From contig CAJTMG010000016.1 in the NCBI GenBank assembly GCA_910577405.1, positions 1 to 64,000 on the forward strand: a DNA stretch of 64,000 nt, in the 5' to 3' direction. Origin of the DNA: an uncultured Oscillibacter sp. Lineage in GTDB: Bacteria; Bacillota; Clostridia; Oscillospirales; Oscillospiraceae. The notes under the pieces are model-generated. The model saw nothing but the letters and a program-made list of their open reading frames with translations. It searched no databases and was not told the origin of the DNA. Each line of letters starts with the position of its first letter. The first letter of the stretch is position 1. Positions 47,131 through 55,351 of this stretch are shown one piece after another. Position numbers and translations under genes: made by a program.

Positions 47131-48501
47131 ATGGATGATAAAATGGACGAAAAGCAGATACAAAAGCATCATCTCATGACCCAGACCCCGGTGGGCCGTT
47201 TGATCTGCCGTCTGGCGCTGCCCTGTATCGTCAGTATGCTTGTCACGTCGTTCTACAACATGGCGGACACCTTTTTTGTCGGAATGCTGAAGAGCAACAG
47301 TGCAACGGGCGCCGTAGGGGTGGTGTTTTCCTTTATGGCGCTCATACAGGCGGTAGGCTTTTTCTTTGGCCATGGCAGCGGGAATTTCATCTCGAGGGAG
47401 CTGGGCCGTCAGGACGTGGAGGAGGCTTCCAGAATGGCGGCCACGGGCTTCTTTTTCGCATTGGCCGCCGGCGTGTTCATTTGCGTGCTGGGCCTTGTTT
47501 TCCTGGAACCGCTGTCTATGATCCTGGGTTCCACGGCCACGATCCTGCCCCATACAAAGGCGTATCTGCGGGTGATTCTCCTGGGCGCGCCCTGGATGAC
47601 CGCCTCTCTTGTCCTGAACAACCAGCTTCGCTATCAGGGCAGCGCGGCCTATGCCATGGTTGGGATTGCCAGCGGCGCGGTGCTGAATATCGCCCTGGAC
47701 CCGGTGCTGATTTTCGGCATGAAGATGGGCATAGCGGGCGCGGCCTGGGCGACGATTATCAGTCAGTTTGTAGGGTTCTGCCTGCTGCTGACAGGCTGCT
47801 GCCGGGGCGGGAATCTTCGGATACGCTTCTCCAAGGTCCGCCTGAAGCCCTTCTACTTTATCCAGATTGTCCGGGGCGGACTGCCTTCTCTGGCGCGGCA
47901 GGGTCTGGCAAGCGTCGCTACCATCTGCCTCAACCGCGCCGCGGGGCCCTACGGTGACGCAGCCATCGCCGCCATGGGTGTGGTGCAGCGGATTGCCATG
48001 TTCGGCGGCTCGGCTATGATCGGCTTTGGTCAGGGTTTCCAGCCGGTATGCGGGTTCAATTTCGGCGCGGGGCTTTACGGCCGGGTGAAGGAGGGCTTCT
48101 GGTTCTGCGTCCGGGTTTCGCTGGGCTTCCTGCTGACCATCAGCGTTCTGGGCTGGCTCCTCGCCCCCAACCTGATTGCTGTCTTTCGGGATGACCCTGA
48201 CGTGATTGCCTGCGGTACAACGGCGCTGCGCTTCCAATGCCTGACCTTCGCCTCCCTGAGCTGGACCATTATGAGCAATATGATGCTGCAAACCATAGGC
48301 CGTACCGCCGGGGCGACCTTCCTGGCCATGGCGCGGCAGGGGATCTTCTTCATCCCACTGGTCGGCCTGCTCTCCAACAGCTTCGGTCTTCTGGGCATCC
48401 AGATCACCCAGACCGTCTCGGACGCGCTTACCCTCGCCTGCGCGCTGCCCATCCAGCTCCATGTCCTGCGCCAAATGACAGAATCAGAAGCTAAGAATTA
48501 G
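47131..48501 (+). CDS. MATE family efflux transporter (third of three)
   Basis: The 456-residue, twelve-helix transporter is of the MepA-like MATE branch: MTQTPVGRLICRLALPCIVSMLVTSFYNMADTFFVG, GHGSGNFISRELGR, and in the second half AMIGFGQGFQPVCGFNFGAGLYGRVK. The large Cys/Met content is ordinary for this branch. The substrate is unknown; MepA exports cationic drugs in Staphylococcus. GGGAGGAGG precedes the ATG at 47131. The coding region ends in AAT TAG, the hexamer also found at the edge of dispersed repeats elsewhere in the window. Confidence 0.93.
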   Translation: MDDKMDEKQIQKHHLMTQTPVGRLICRLALPCIVSMLVTSFYNMADTFFVGMLKSNSATGAVGVVFSFMALIQAVGFFFGHGSGNFISRELGRQDVEEASRMAATGFFFALAAGVFICVLGLVFLEPLSMILGSTATILPHTKAYLRVILLGAPWMTASLVLNNQLRYQGSAAYAMVGIASGAVLNIALDPVLIFGMKMGIAGAAWATIISQFVGFCLLLTGCCRGGNLRIRFSKVRLKPFYFIQIVRGGLPSLARQGLASVATICLNRAAGPYGDAAIAAMGVVQRIAMFGGSAMIGFGQGFQPVCGFNFGAGLYGRVKEGFWFCVRVSLGFLLTISVLGWLLAPNLIAVFRDDPDVIACGTTALRFQCLTFASLSWTIMSNMMLQTIGRTAGATFLAMARQGIFFIPLVGLLSNSFGLLGIQITQTVSDALTLACALPIQLHVLRQMTESEAKN

Positions 48502-48559
48502 GCGTCAAAAGTGTCCCGGCAAAATTCCGCGTTCCCAATCCACACAGGGGGTATCTGTT

Positions 48560-51481
48560 ATGGAGGAAACTGCTTCTTTCCGCTGCGGGCCGTATCTTCT
48601 GGCGCCTGCCTGGGACAGCATGACCGTGGCCTGGGAGAGCAGCGTTCCCTGCTGTGCGAGGGTATCTTTCGCGGAGGGGGAGGGTCCGTTCTGCCCTGCC
48701 TTTGCGGTGCCAGCCGTCCCGGACGCGCCGCGGTTCCAGGGGAAGCAGATGGCCCTTTTCCGCTGGACGCTGGAGCAGCTTCAGCCGGAAACCAATTACC
48801 GTTACCGGGTGGAGCTGGAGGGCGGAGACTGCCTGACTGCCGGCTTCCGTACCCTGCCCAGAAATCCCGACCGGCTTCGGTTGCTGACGCTCTCCGATTC
48901 CCATGCCTTTGCCACAAGAGAGAGCTTCAACAGGGCTGTCTGGGAGAACAGGCCGGATTTTATCCTGCACAGCGGCGATATTGTCGAGGGCACCGGCGTC
49001 CAGGCGGAACAGTTTGCCTGCTTCCTCCGGGGCCGGGACGAGAACGATTTTATCCACTGGTTCCCCGTCCTTTACGCCCAGGGCAATCACGACCATGGCG
49101 GGCCTTATTCTGACGCCTATATTTACGCCGTGCAGGATTCCCGTTATGGCGCGGAGGTCCGGGGCGACGTCTCCATGAACTGCGGCGGGCTGCATATCAT
49201 CCTTATGAACAGCGGACCCTGGGGCCTTGGGGAGATGAACGCCGGAACTGCCGGGAAGCCTGCGGACGAGTGTACCCTCCGGGAAATCGCGGCGGCGGAG
49301 GATTGGCTGCGCCGGGACCTGGCGGGCGAACAGGCAAAGCAGGCCGTTTTCCGGATTCTGGTCCTCCATCATCCCTGCTCTGATGCCTATACCGCCCGGC
49401 ATATCCCTGCCATTGCCGAGCCGGGACGGGTGGATCTCCTGCTGGCCGGACATACCCACAGCTATGAACGCCGCGTTTCCTCTGACCCTTCCATAGGCGC
49501 GGGGACGGTCTGCATTACCCAGCAGGATGCCCGGATGTACAGCCCCCGGGGGAATTACTGCATCCTGAATGCCGACCTCAAGCAGGGCCTGCTGACACTG
49601 TCCAGCATCGGCAGGAAGAGCGCGTCCCATGAGGCTGTGATCGCCGAGGTGACCCGGATTGCGTCAGAGAAACAGCGGCTTGCCTATGACGAGGTGGAAA
49701 TCGGCCCGGAAACTGTCCTCTGCGGCGACGCTGTGACCGTGCGGGCAAGAGTGACCAACCAGGGCAGGGGTTTGGCGGCGGCGGTGATTCCTGTGGAGGA
49801 CAACGGCGTGACGCGCTTCCTGTACCAATTCCACGGCGAGACCATCCTCCTGGAACCGGGGGAATCCGTTTTGCTGGAAGCCTCCCTGCCCATGGAACAG
49901 ACCCAGGGAACCCATACGCTGAAAGTAGGGGCTTCGGAGCACGCCGTGGAGGTGCTGTCCCGGCCTGCCTGCTTTGTCTTTGCCCCGCCGGAAATCCGTA
50001 TGGGCGACGGCTCCGCGGCGGGACTTTCCTTCAGTCAGGTGCAGGTCCGGGCGCGGGTCCGCAATATCGGCAGCGAAACCGGTACCCAGGACGCCGCGCT
50101 CCGGATTGACGGCCAGCCCGCAGAGACCAGAAGCCTGACCTTGAACGCCGGCGAGTCCGGGGAGGTCCGGTTTTCTCTCGGCTTTGAACAGGCTGGGGCG
50201 TATGAAATCACCGTGGGCGAAAGCGAACCCCGGACGGTCCATATTGAGGGCGGTATCCAGGGAATGCCCATTGTCAGGGACCGCTCCGGGCAGGGACATG
50301 ATGCGGTCATTCACGGCGCCCCCAGACGGGGATTCGATGAACAAGGCCGCCGGACGCTGATTTTGGACGGCTGTCATGACTACCTGGAGATTGCTGATGA
50401 CAAGGGCCTTCACAGCAGCGGCGCGATTACCGGTATGGTCTGGGCGAAGCTGCCGGGAACCGGGACCACCAGACCGGGCGTTGCGGAGCTGACGGCCTCC
50501 TGTACCGGCAGCAGGGGAGTAATCGCGGACCATAACCCGCTGCTGGTCAAAGGCGCGGGGCTGGGCTGGGGGACCTCCTATCAGTTCCGTATGGCTGTCC
50601 GGGACAACGGGAAGGTGACCTATGGCGTCTGCTTCGAGGACGATAACGGTGAATTCGGCTGGAACGACAGCAGCCATCCAAACGCCGGCATCCAAAAGGA
50701 CGTCTGGGTGCAGTACACCAGCGCCTTTGATCTGGAGACGGGCGGCGATTCCTACGAGAACGGCTTTCACAGCGCCCACGCGGACCCGCCGTTTTTTGAC
50801 GCGCCGGTGAAAAACTGGACAGGCGCGCCGCTCCGAATAGGACTGGGGTTTAAAAACAAGATGCACAGCCGTCGGGGCCGTGGGGCATATCATACCATGC
50901 TGCCGGGAGAAATCTCACAGGTGCGTTACTACCTCCGCAAGCTCACGGACAGGGAAAACCGGCGGCTTCTGGAGGATCCGGAGGCGGAGGACGTTCAGGC
51001 TTTGCAGGTTCATCTCCGCTTTGAGGACGCCGACCTGGAGCTTCAGGGGACGCATACCACGGAATGGGTGCCCTGCGACAGCGCTTGGACCCGTCTCCGC
51101 TGGCAGGCTGACATCCCGGAGGGCGCTCGGGTGACCGTATGGCTCCAGTTTTCCCACGACGGCCAGACGGTTTCCGGACAGACTTCCGCAAACCTGAGGG
51201 ACGGCTCCCATACACTGGAGCTGGAGGGGGATTATGCCTGCTGGGTACGCCTGCACACGGAATTCCAGTCCTGCCTTGACGGGGAATCCAGCTGCGTGCC
51301 AGTTCTGTTGGAATACCTGCTGGAAACCGGAGAGAACAAGGTGCTGGGCGTCCCACGGAGGACTTACCGCTGGAATACCTTGGACAGTTGGCGGCGGGGG
51401 ACCTTCGCGGGGGCCGTGGGGCATCAGGACAGCGACGTTTACCGTGACCACGCCGAAGACCTGCCGGAGGAATTTGTTTGA
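48560..51481 (+). CDS. Large purple-acid-phosphatase-like metallophosphoesterase with Ig-like and LamG-like domains
   Basis: The 973-residue protein starts with a fibronectin-like PAP N-domain (residues 1 to about 100) and a calcineurin-type metallophosphoesterase domain carrying all metal motifs: SDSH (about residue 112), GDIVE (about 138), GNHD (about 174), HH (about 270) and GHTH (about 297). Two CARDB/Ig-like modules (about 380-570) follow. A concanavalin/LamG-like region begins near residue 575 (VRDRSGQGHDAVIHGAP, LDGCHDYLEIADDKGLHS), then a C-terminal beta-rich part. No signal peptide is present, which is odd for such a domain mix; it may be cytoplasmic or exported by an unusual route. 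It lies beside a Gfo/Idh enzyme and a sugar ABC transporter, suggesting it dephosphorylates a glycan- or inositol-phosphate-like compound (inference). Confidence 0.85.
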   Translation: MEETASFRCGPYLLAPAWDSMTVAWESSVPCCARVSFAEGEGPFCPAFAVPAVPDAPRFQGKQMALFRWTLEQLQPETNYRYRVELEGGDCLTAGFRTLPRNPDRLRLLTLSDSHAFATRESFNRAVWENRPDFILHSGDIVEGTGVQAEQFACFLRGRDENDFIHWFPVLYAQGNHDHGGPYSDAYIYAVQDSRYGAEVRGDVSMNCGGLHIILMNSGPWGLGEMNAGTAGKPADECTLREIAAAEDWLRRDLAGEQAKQAVFRILVLHHPCSDAYTARHIPAIAEPGRVDLLLAGHTHSYERRVSSDPSIGAGTVCITQQDARMYSPRGNYCILNADLKQGLLTLSSIGRKSASHEAVIAEVTRIASEKQRLAYDEVEIGPETVLCGDAVTVRARVTNQGRGLAAAVIPVEDNGVTRFLYQFHGETILLEPGESVLLEASLPMEQTQGTHTLKVGASEHAVEVLSRPACFVFAPPEIRMGDGSAAGLSFSQVQVRARVRNIGSETGTQDAALRIDGQPAETRSLTLNAGESGEVRFSLGFEQAGAYEITVGESEPRTVHIEGGIQGMPIVRDRSGQGHDAVIHGAPRRGFDEQGRRTLILDGCHDYLEIADDKGLHSSGAITGMVWAKLPGTGTTRPGVAELTASCTGSRGVIADHNPLLVKGAGLGWGTSYQFRMAVRDNGKVTYGVCFEDDNGEFGWNDSSHPNAGIQKDVWVQYTSAFDLETGGDSYENGFHSAHADPPFFDAPVKNWTGAPLRIGLGFKNKMHSRRGRGAYHTMLPGEISQVRYYLRKLTDRENRRLLEDPEAEDVQALQVHLRFEDADLELQGTHTTEWVPCDSAWTRLRWQADIPEGARVTVWLQFSHDGQTVSGQTSANLRDGSHTLELEGDYACWVRLHTEFQSCLDGESSCVPVLLEYLLETGENKVLGVPRRTYRWNTLDSWRRGTFAGAVGHQDSDVYRDHAEDLPEEFV

Positions 51482-51487
51482 TTGCAT

Positions 51488-51518
51488 AAAAAGAAGCCTC
51501 CCAATTTGTCGGGAAGCT
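51488..51518 (-). terminator. Terminator on the minus strand behind the Gfo/Idh gene
   Basis: On the minus strand AGCTTCCC pairs with GGGAGGCT (one U-G pair) and is followed by TCTTTTT. Confidence 0.6.
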
Positions 51519-51533
51519 AAAAATGGGAAACAT

Positions 51534-51575
51534 CAGCCGCCTTCTTTTGGCCTTTGTACCAGAAGCAGGCGGCTG
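51534..51575 (+). repeat. 17-bp stem-loop with one mismatch
   Basis: Arms at 51534-51550 and 51559-51575 pair around an 8-nt loop, with one U-C mismatch and one U-G pair in the plus-sense RNA. It lies in a gene-free stretch and no T-run follows. Confidence 0.6.
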
Positions 51576-51590
51576 TAATGCGTCGGAAAT

Positions 51591-51651
51591 GTACGGCACC
51601 CCATTTGTTGGACGGTATGCTTTTTGCTGTCCGACAGATGGGGTGTTGTAC
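51591..51651 (+). repeat. 25-bp stem-loop with G-U pairs only in plus sense
   Basis: Arms at 51591-51615 and 51627-51651 pair at all 25 positions in plus-sense RNA (20 Watson-Crick, 5 G-U). In the minus-sense RNA those five would be A-C mismatches. No T-run follows. The 51482-51790 stretch has no gene apart from these structures. Confidence 0.65.
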
Positions 51652-51790
51652 TTTGCTGAAAACGCCGTTCACAGCAGGGAAATTTCCTGTCAGAACCGGC
51701 AGGCTTGATGCTTTTTGTATGCGCCAGGATAGTAAAACCACACAGAAACGAACATATAAATTTCCTTGCCTTCCCAAACCGGCGCAAGAA

Positions 51791-52900
51791 TTAATCCATG
51801 CCTGTTTCCGTCCATACGCCGCCGGCACGGTCACTTTCACAGCAGGCGTCGATGAAGCGCATACCCCGTACGCCGTCATCTATGGAGGGATAATAGGCGT
51901 TGGCATCGCCCTGCAAAGCGGCCAGGAAACCTTCATAAATATCCGCAAAGGCATAATACCAGCCCTCCGTATGCCCGGAAGGAAGACGGGATTTCCAGCA
52001 GTAGCCAGGGGTATCATACTGTTTTCCCTTGACAATCCGCATGGTAGGCTGTCCCGCCAAAGTCAGGTAAAATATCTCTGGCTGCTCGTTGGCCCACTCC
52101 ACGGACCCTTGATCGCCGTATATCCGCAGACGCATACCGTTGTCATTGCCGAAAGCCACCTGGGTTGCCCAATAAATCCCTTTGGCTCCGCCGCGGTACT
52201 GTACCATTACAGACGCGTTGCAGTCCAGAACCTGACCGCAGCAATCCAGTTGACAACAGACCCGTTCCGGCACAAGCTGGGTAGTGAAATGAACGGCGAA
52301 TTCCACGTGTGAACCGATATCCGCCAGACAGTTGGACTTCCCCGCATACTCAGGCTCCATGCGCCAGGGGGCAATATCGCTTCTGCTGAGATCCCCCGCC
52401 AGCCAGTCCTGCACGTTTTCCCCGGCGACCATGCGGATATTCCCCAGAACCCCGTCCGTGATCAGCTTCCGGATATGGCGCAGGGCGGGCAGGCCGGAGT
52501 AAGTATAAGTCACGCAGAACAAAAGCCCTTTTTCCCGTGCCAGGGTCCGCAGAGCTTCGGCTTCCTGGGCGGAAAACGTGACTGGTTTGTCACAGGCGAC
52601 GGAGATCCCGTTTTCCAGAAAGACCTTTGCGCAGGGGAAATGGATGTGGTTCGGGGCGGCGATGACAACAAACCGAATGCCGTCCGGACGCGCGCCCTCC
52701 TTTCGGGCCATGTCCTCATAGGTCTGATAGCTGCGCTCCGCGTCCACCTGATAAGCCGCCGCCGCTTCAGAAGCCTTCTGAGGGTCCCGGGAGAAACAGC
52801 CTGCCGTAAGCCGGGCCTTCCGGGTCGCCTCCAGACCCCTGATATGTACGTCCGCGATAAACGATCCTCTGCCTCCGCCGATAATCCCATATTGCAGCAT
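51791..52900 (-). CDS. Gfo/Idh/MocA family NAD(P)-dependent oxidoreductase
   Basis: The 369-residue enzyme has an N-terminal Rossmann fold (YGIIGGGRGSFIADVHIRG; VVIAAPNHIHF), the family EKP motif as CDKPVTFSAQEAE (Lys retained), and the C-terminal alpha/beta domain with the motif LADIGSHVEFAVHF carrying the usual catalytic Asp/His positions. Such enzymes oxidise sugars, inositols or sugar-like substrates. It is divergent from the ABC-transporter operon, with both promoters in the 312-bp gap, so it probably acts on the transported compound. The ATG at 52900 is preceded by GGAGG. Confidence 0.9.
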   Translation of the reverse strand: MLQYGIIGGGRGSFIADVHIRGLEATRKARLTAGCFSRDPQKASEAAAAYQVDAERSYQTYEDMARKEGARPDGIRFVVIAAPNHIHFPCAKVFLENGISVACDKPVTFSAQEAEALRTLAREKGLLFCVTYTYSGLPALRHIRKLITDGVLGNIRMVAGENVQDWLAGDLSRSDIAPWRMEPEYAGKSNCLADIGSHVEFAVHFTTQLVPERVCCQLDCCGQVLDCNASVMVQYRGGAKGIYWATQVAFGNDNGMRLRIYGDQGSVEWANEQPEIFYLTLAGQPTMRIVKGKQYDTPGYCWKSRLPSGHTEGWYYAFADIYEGFLAALQGDANAYYPSIDDGVRGMRFIDACCESDRAGGVWTETGMD

Positions 52901-52983
52901 ATTCCTTTAGCCTCCATTTACCATCCGACAGGCGGAGGAAGGGTTTTAGTATCCTCGCGGCCCTTGGACTTAATTTTAGTTAT

Positions 52984-53012
52984 ATTTTAATAACAGAGGC
53001 GGATTCCGTCAA
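52984..53012 (-). promoter_or_regulatory. Promoter of the Gfo/Idh gene
   Basis: On the minus strand TTGACG (53012-53007) and TAAAAT (52989-52984) are 17 bp apart. A GGACTTAA half-site lies on the plus strand at about 52966-52973, within the leader. Confidence 0.75.
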
Positions 53013-53106
53013 GAGATATTTTTGAAAAAGATAACAAAAATGCACGATAAAAATTATTTAACTTTCATAAAATTAGGGAATATAGATAAATTCAGAAAAA
53101 TAAATG

Positions 53107-53135
53107 TTGACTTTCCGGATATTATCTGATAATTT
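53107..53135 (+). promoter_or_regulatory. Probable promoter of the sugar ABC-transporter operon
   Basis: TTGACT (53107-53112) is followed after 17 bp by TAATTT (53130-53135). A perfect ATTATC-T-GATAAT palindrome (53121-53133) overlaps the -10. Confidence 0.6.
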
Positions 53136-53155
53136 TAGTAATATAAGCTGCTTAA

Positions 53156-53174
53156 TTAAGTTCAATGGACTTAA
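53156..53174 (+). promoter_or_regulatory. Candidate LacI-family operator of the transporter operon
   Basis: TTAAGTTCAATGGACTTAA is an almost perfect 19-bp palindrome (one asymmetric pair either side of a central A). It lies about 20 bp downstream of the presumed transcription start and 38 bp before the binding-protein gene. Confidence 0.5.
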
Positions 53175-53212
53175 CAACACGGCTTAAATCGATGTTAGAG
53201 GGAGATGTAGTG

Positions 53213-54244
53213 ATGAAAAAGACAGGAAAAACGTTCGTTCTTGGGCTTCTCTGTATGAGCATTCTGCTGCTGGCGGCCTGCGGCGGTGACAAGACCCAAA
53301 GTGGTGGAGGAGATACAGCGGGCGGAGACGGCGGAAGCAGCAAGGTGCAGGTGGGTATGTCCTTCCATAGTATGCAGAATGACGTCTTCGTATTTTCCGA
53401 GGAGTACCTGACCCAGTTTGGCAAGGAAGCTGACCCGCAGGTTGCCTTTGAATTTGTTGTAGCGGATGAAGATGTCAGCAAGCAGACCGCCGATGTGAAC
53501 GACCTCATCAGCAAGAAGCCCAATGTCATAGCCATCTGTCCCCAGGACTCCCGGGCGGTGGAATCCAGCATCAAAGCCGCCCACGGAGCCGGACTGCCTG
53601 TAGTGGTATTCAACCGGCCCGTAAACCCGGATGTTGCCGAACAGCCTGACTGCTTTGTGGGCATCGACTCCACAGACCAGGGCTATGCCGCTGCCAAGGA
53701 GGTCTTTGAGATGATGAAGGCCGACGGTGTAACAGACATCCAGGTAGTAGCCATCAGCGGCCTGCTCACCGACGAGAACTCCGTGAACCGCTCCAACGGG
53801 CTGGCTGCTGCTGCCCAGGAGTACGGCGCCACCATCGTAGCTGACATTCCCTGCGACTGGGACCCGGAACTTGCGGCGGCGAACCTTCCCGCGGCGCTCC
53901 AGGCAAATCCACAGGTAAACTGCGTCTTCGTTTCCTCTGACGGTATGCTTCCCGGCGTAGAGAGCGCTTTGGCCGACGCAAACCGCTGGGTTCCCAACGG
54001 CCAGGAAGGTCATATGTACATTGCCTCCTGCGATTGCTTCTCCACCGGCATGGAAATGCTGGAGGAGGGCTATGTGGACAGCGACGCCCTCTTTGATATC
54101 GTCACCCAGTGCAAGCGGACCATCGAGGTCATCAACACCCTGGCCGCCGGCGGCACCGTAGAGCCTGAGATTCTGGTAGAAGCTCCCGTGTTTACCCGGG
54201 ACAATATGAATGACGAAGCCATGAAAGCCCTGTTGTGGCAGTAA
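53213..54244 (+). CDS. Sugar ABC transporter substrate-binding lipoprotein
   Basis: The start at ATG 53213 has GAGGGAG at proper distance and begins a lipoprotein signal peptide (MKKTGKTFVLGLLCMSILLL, lipobox LAAC). The 343-residue product has a Gly/Asp/Ser linker and a type-I periplasmic-binding fold of the ribose/galactose class: VGMSFHSMQNDVFVFSEEYL, CPQDSRAVESSIKAAHGAGLPVVVFNRP, VNCVFVSSDGMLPGVESAL. It is anchored outside the membrane and delivers the ligand to the permeases encoded behind it. The ligand cannot be told from sequence. A hairpin after the stop may lower expression of the downstream genes. Confidence 0.93.
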   Translation: MKKTGKTFVLGLLCMSILLLAACGGDKTQSGGGDTAGGDGGSSKVQVGMSFHSMQNDVFVFSEEYLTQFGKEADPQVAFEFVVADEDVSKQTADVNDLISKKPNVIAICPQDSRAVESSIKAAHGAGLPVVVFNRPVNPDVAEQPDCFVGIDSTDQGYAAAKEVFEMMKADGVTDIQVVAISGLLTDENSVNRSNGLAAAAQEYGATIVADIPCDWDPELAAANLPAALQANPQVNCVFVSSDGMLPGVESALADANRWVPNGQEGHMYIASCDCFSTGMEMLEEGYVDSDALFDIVTQCKRTIEVINTLAAGGTVEPEILVEAPVFTRDNMNDEAMKALLWQ

Positions 54245-54261
54245 CTTCAGAATATCCAACT

Positions 54262-54305
54262 GGCGGGCGGACGGGCCGGGTCGCTTGTTTGCCCGCCTCC
54301 TTTTT
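54262..54305 (+). terminator. Intercistronic attenuator-like terminator
   Basis: GGCGGGC pairs with GCCCGCC around a 22-nt loop and is followed by TCCTTTTT. It sits between the binding-protein and permease genes, where partial termination commonly gives excess binding protein. Confidence 0.7.
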
Positions 54306-54344
54306 CAGACGCTTTCAGGGAATCATGTTGCAAGGAGTTTCACT

Positions 54345-55340
54345 ATGAAGCATTCAAAAAAAGTCAGTCCGGCAGGCGGCTCCTTCCCTGACAGATGGGC
54401 GCGGTGGGACCGGGGACAGCGGACCAATTTCTGCGTTGCGGTTCTGGCGGCGGCGCTGCTGGTGCTGGTCTGTGTCGCCATACCCGCCTTTCGTCAGGTC
54501 AGCAATATCATCAATGTCTTTGAGCAGCTTACAACCCTGGGCTTCCTTACGCTGGCTATGACCCTGGTCCTGATTGTAGGCGGCATCGACCTGTCCCTGC
54601 CCTTCGTGCTGGCTTCCGCGGCGGTGGTGGGGGCGACCGGTCTTGCCAACGGCGGCAGTGTGGTGCAGGGCTGTCTGACAATGCTGGGGGTAAGTCTGGT
54701 ATTTGGCGTCATCAATGGGCTGGCTGTGGCAAAGGGACGTATGATTCCCTTTATCGTAACTCTGTCCACTATGTCCGTGGCGGAGGGCTTCGCCGTGCAG
54801 TATTGCAGCGCAACCAGCATCAACGGCCTGCCTCCGGCGTTCCTTGCCATTGGCGCGAAAATTGGGATTCTTCCGGTTTCGGTCATTGTCTTTCTGATGA
54901 TTGCCGTGATCGCGTCGCTGTTTCTTGCAAGAACGCGGTTTGGCCGTTGGTATTACATGATCGGCACCAATGAAGAAACCGCCCGGATCTGCGGCGTGCC
55001 CATTGTGGGAGCGAAATTCAGCGCCTACGTCATCTCAAGCCTGCTGGCGGGACTGGCGGCCATCATCCTTACTGCCCGCCTCAACGCCGCCGCTTCCTCC
55101 ATGGTCGGCGACACCATGACCACGGACGCCATCAGCGCTGCAATCATTGGCGGGGCCAGTCTGAAAGGCGGCAGGGGCGGAATGCTCGGCGCCGTCCTGG
55201 GAGCGCTCTTCATCACCATCATCAGCAACGTCCTCAATCTGCTGGGCATCTCCTATTATATCGGAATGGTTGTCAAGGGCGTCATGATTGTCCTGGTTAT
55301 TGCGATTGACGTGTTCCGTTCCAGCGAATCGACAAGATAA
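54345..55340 (+). CDS. Sugar ABC transporter permease (RbsC type), first copy
   Basis: The ATG at 54345 has AAGGAG upstream. The 331-residue protein has a 40-residue polar N-terminus and about eight to ten membrane helices. The branched-chain/ribose permease signature is in LTLAMTLVLIVGGIDLSLPFVLA near helix 3 and in AAIIGGASLKGGRGGMLGAVLGALFI near the C-terminus (EAA-like loop contacting the ATPase). It forms the membrane channel with the second permease. It is followed by the ATPase gene after 11 bp. Confidence 0.93.
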   Translation: MKHSKKVSPAGGSFPDRWARWDRGQRTNFCVAVLAAALLVLVCVAIPAFRQVSNIINVFEQLTTLGFLTLAMTLVLIVGGIDLSLPFVLASAAVVGATGLANGGSVVQGCLTMLGVSLVFGVINGLAVAKGRMIPFIVTLSTMSVAEGFAVQYCSATSINGLPPAFLAIGAKIGILPVSVIVFLMIAVIASLFLARTRFGRWYYMIGTNEETARICGVPIVGAKFSAYVISSLLAGLAAIILTARLNAAASSMVGDTMTTDAISAAIIGGASLKGGRGGMLGAVLGALFITIISNVLNLLGISYYIGMVVKGVMIVLVIAIDVFRSSESTR

Positions 55341-55351
55341 GGAGGCGCGCT

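Noticed and set aside
51517..51879. Minus-strand peptide frame between the phosphoesterase and Gfo/Idh genes
   Set aside because: It spans the hairpins, overlaps the Gfo/Idh gene end and lacks a ribosome-binding site; structure in RNA explains the sequence better.
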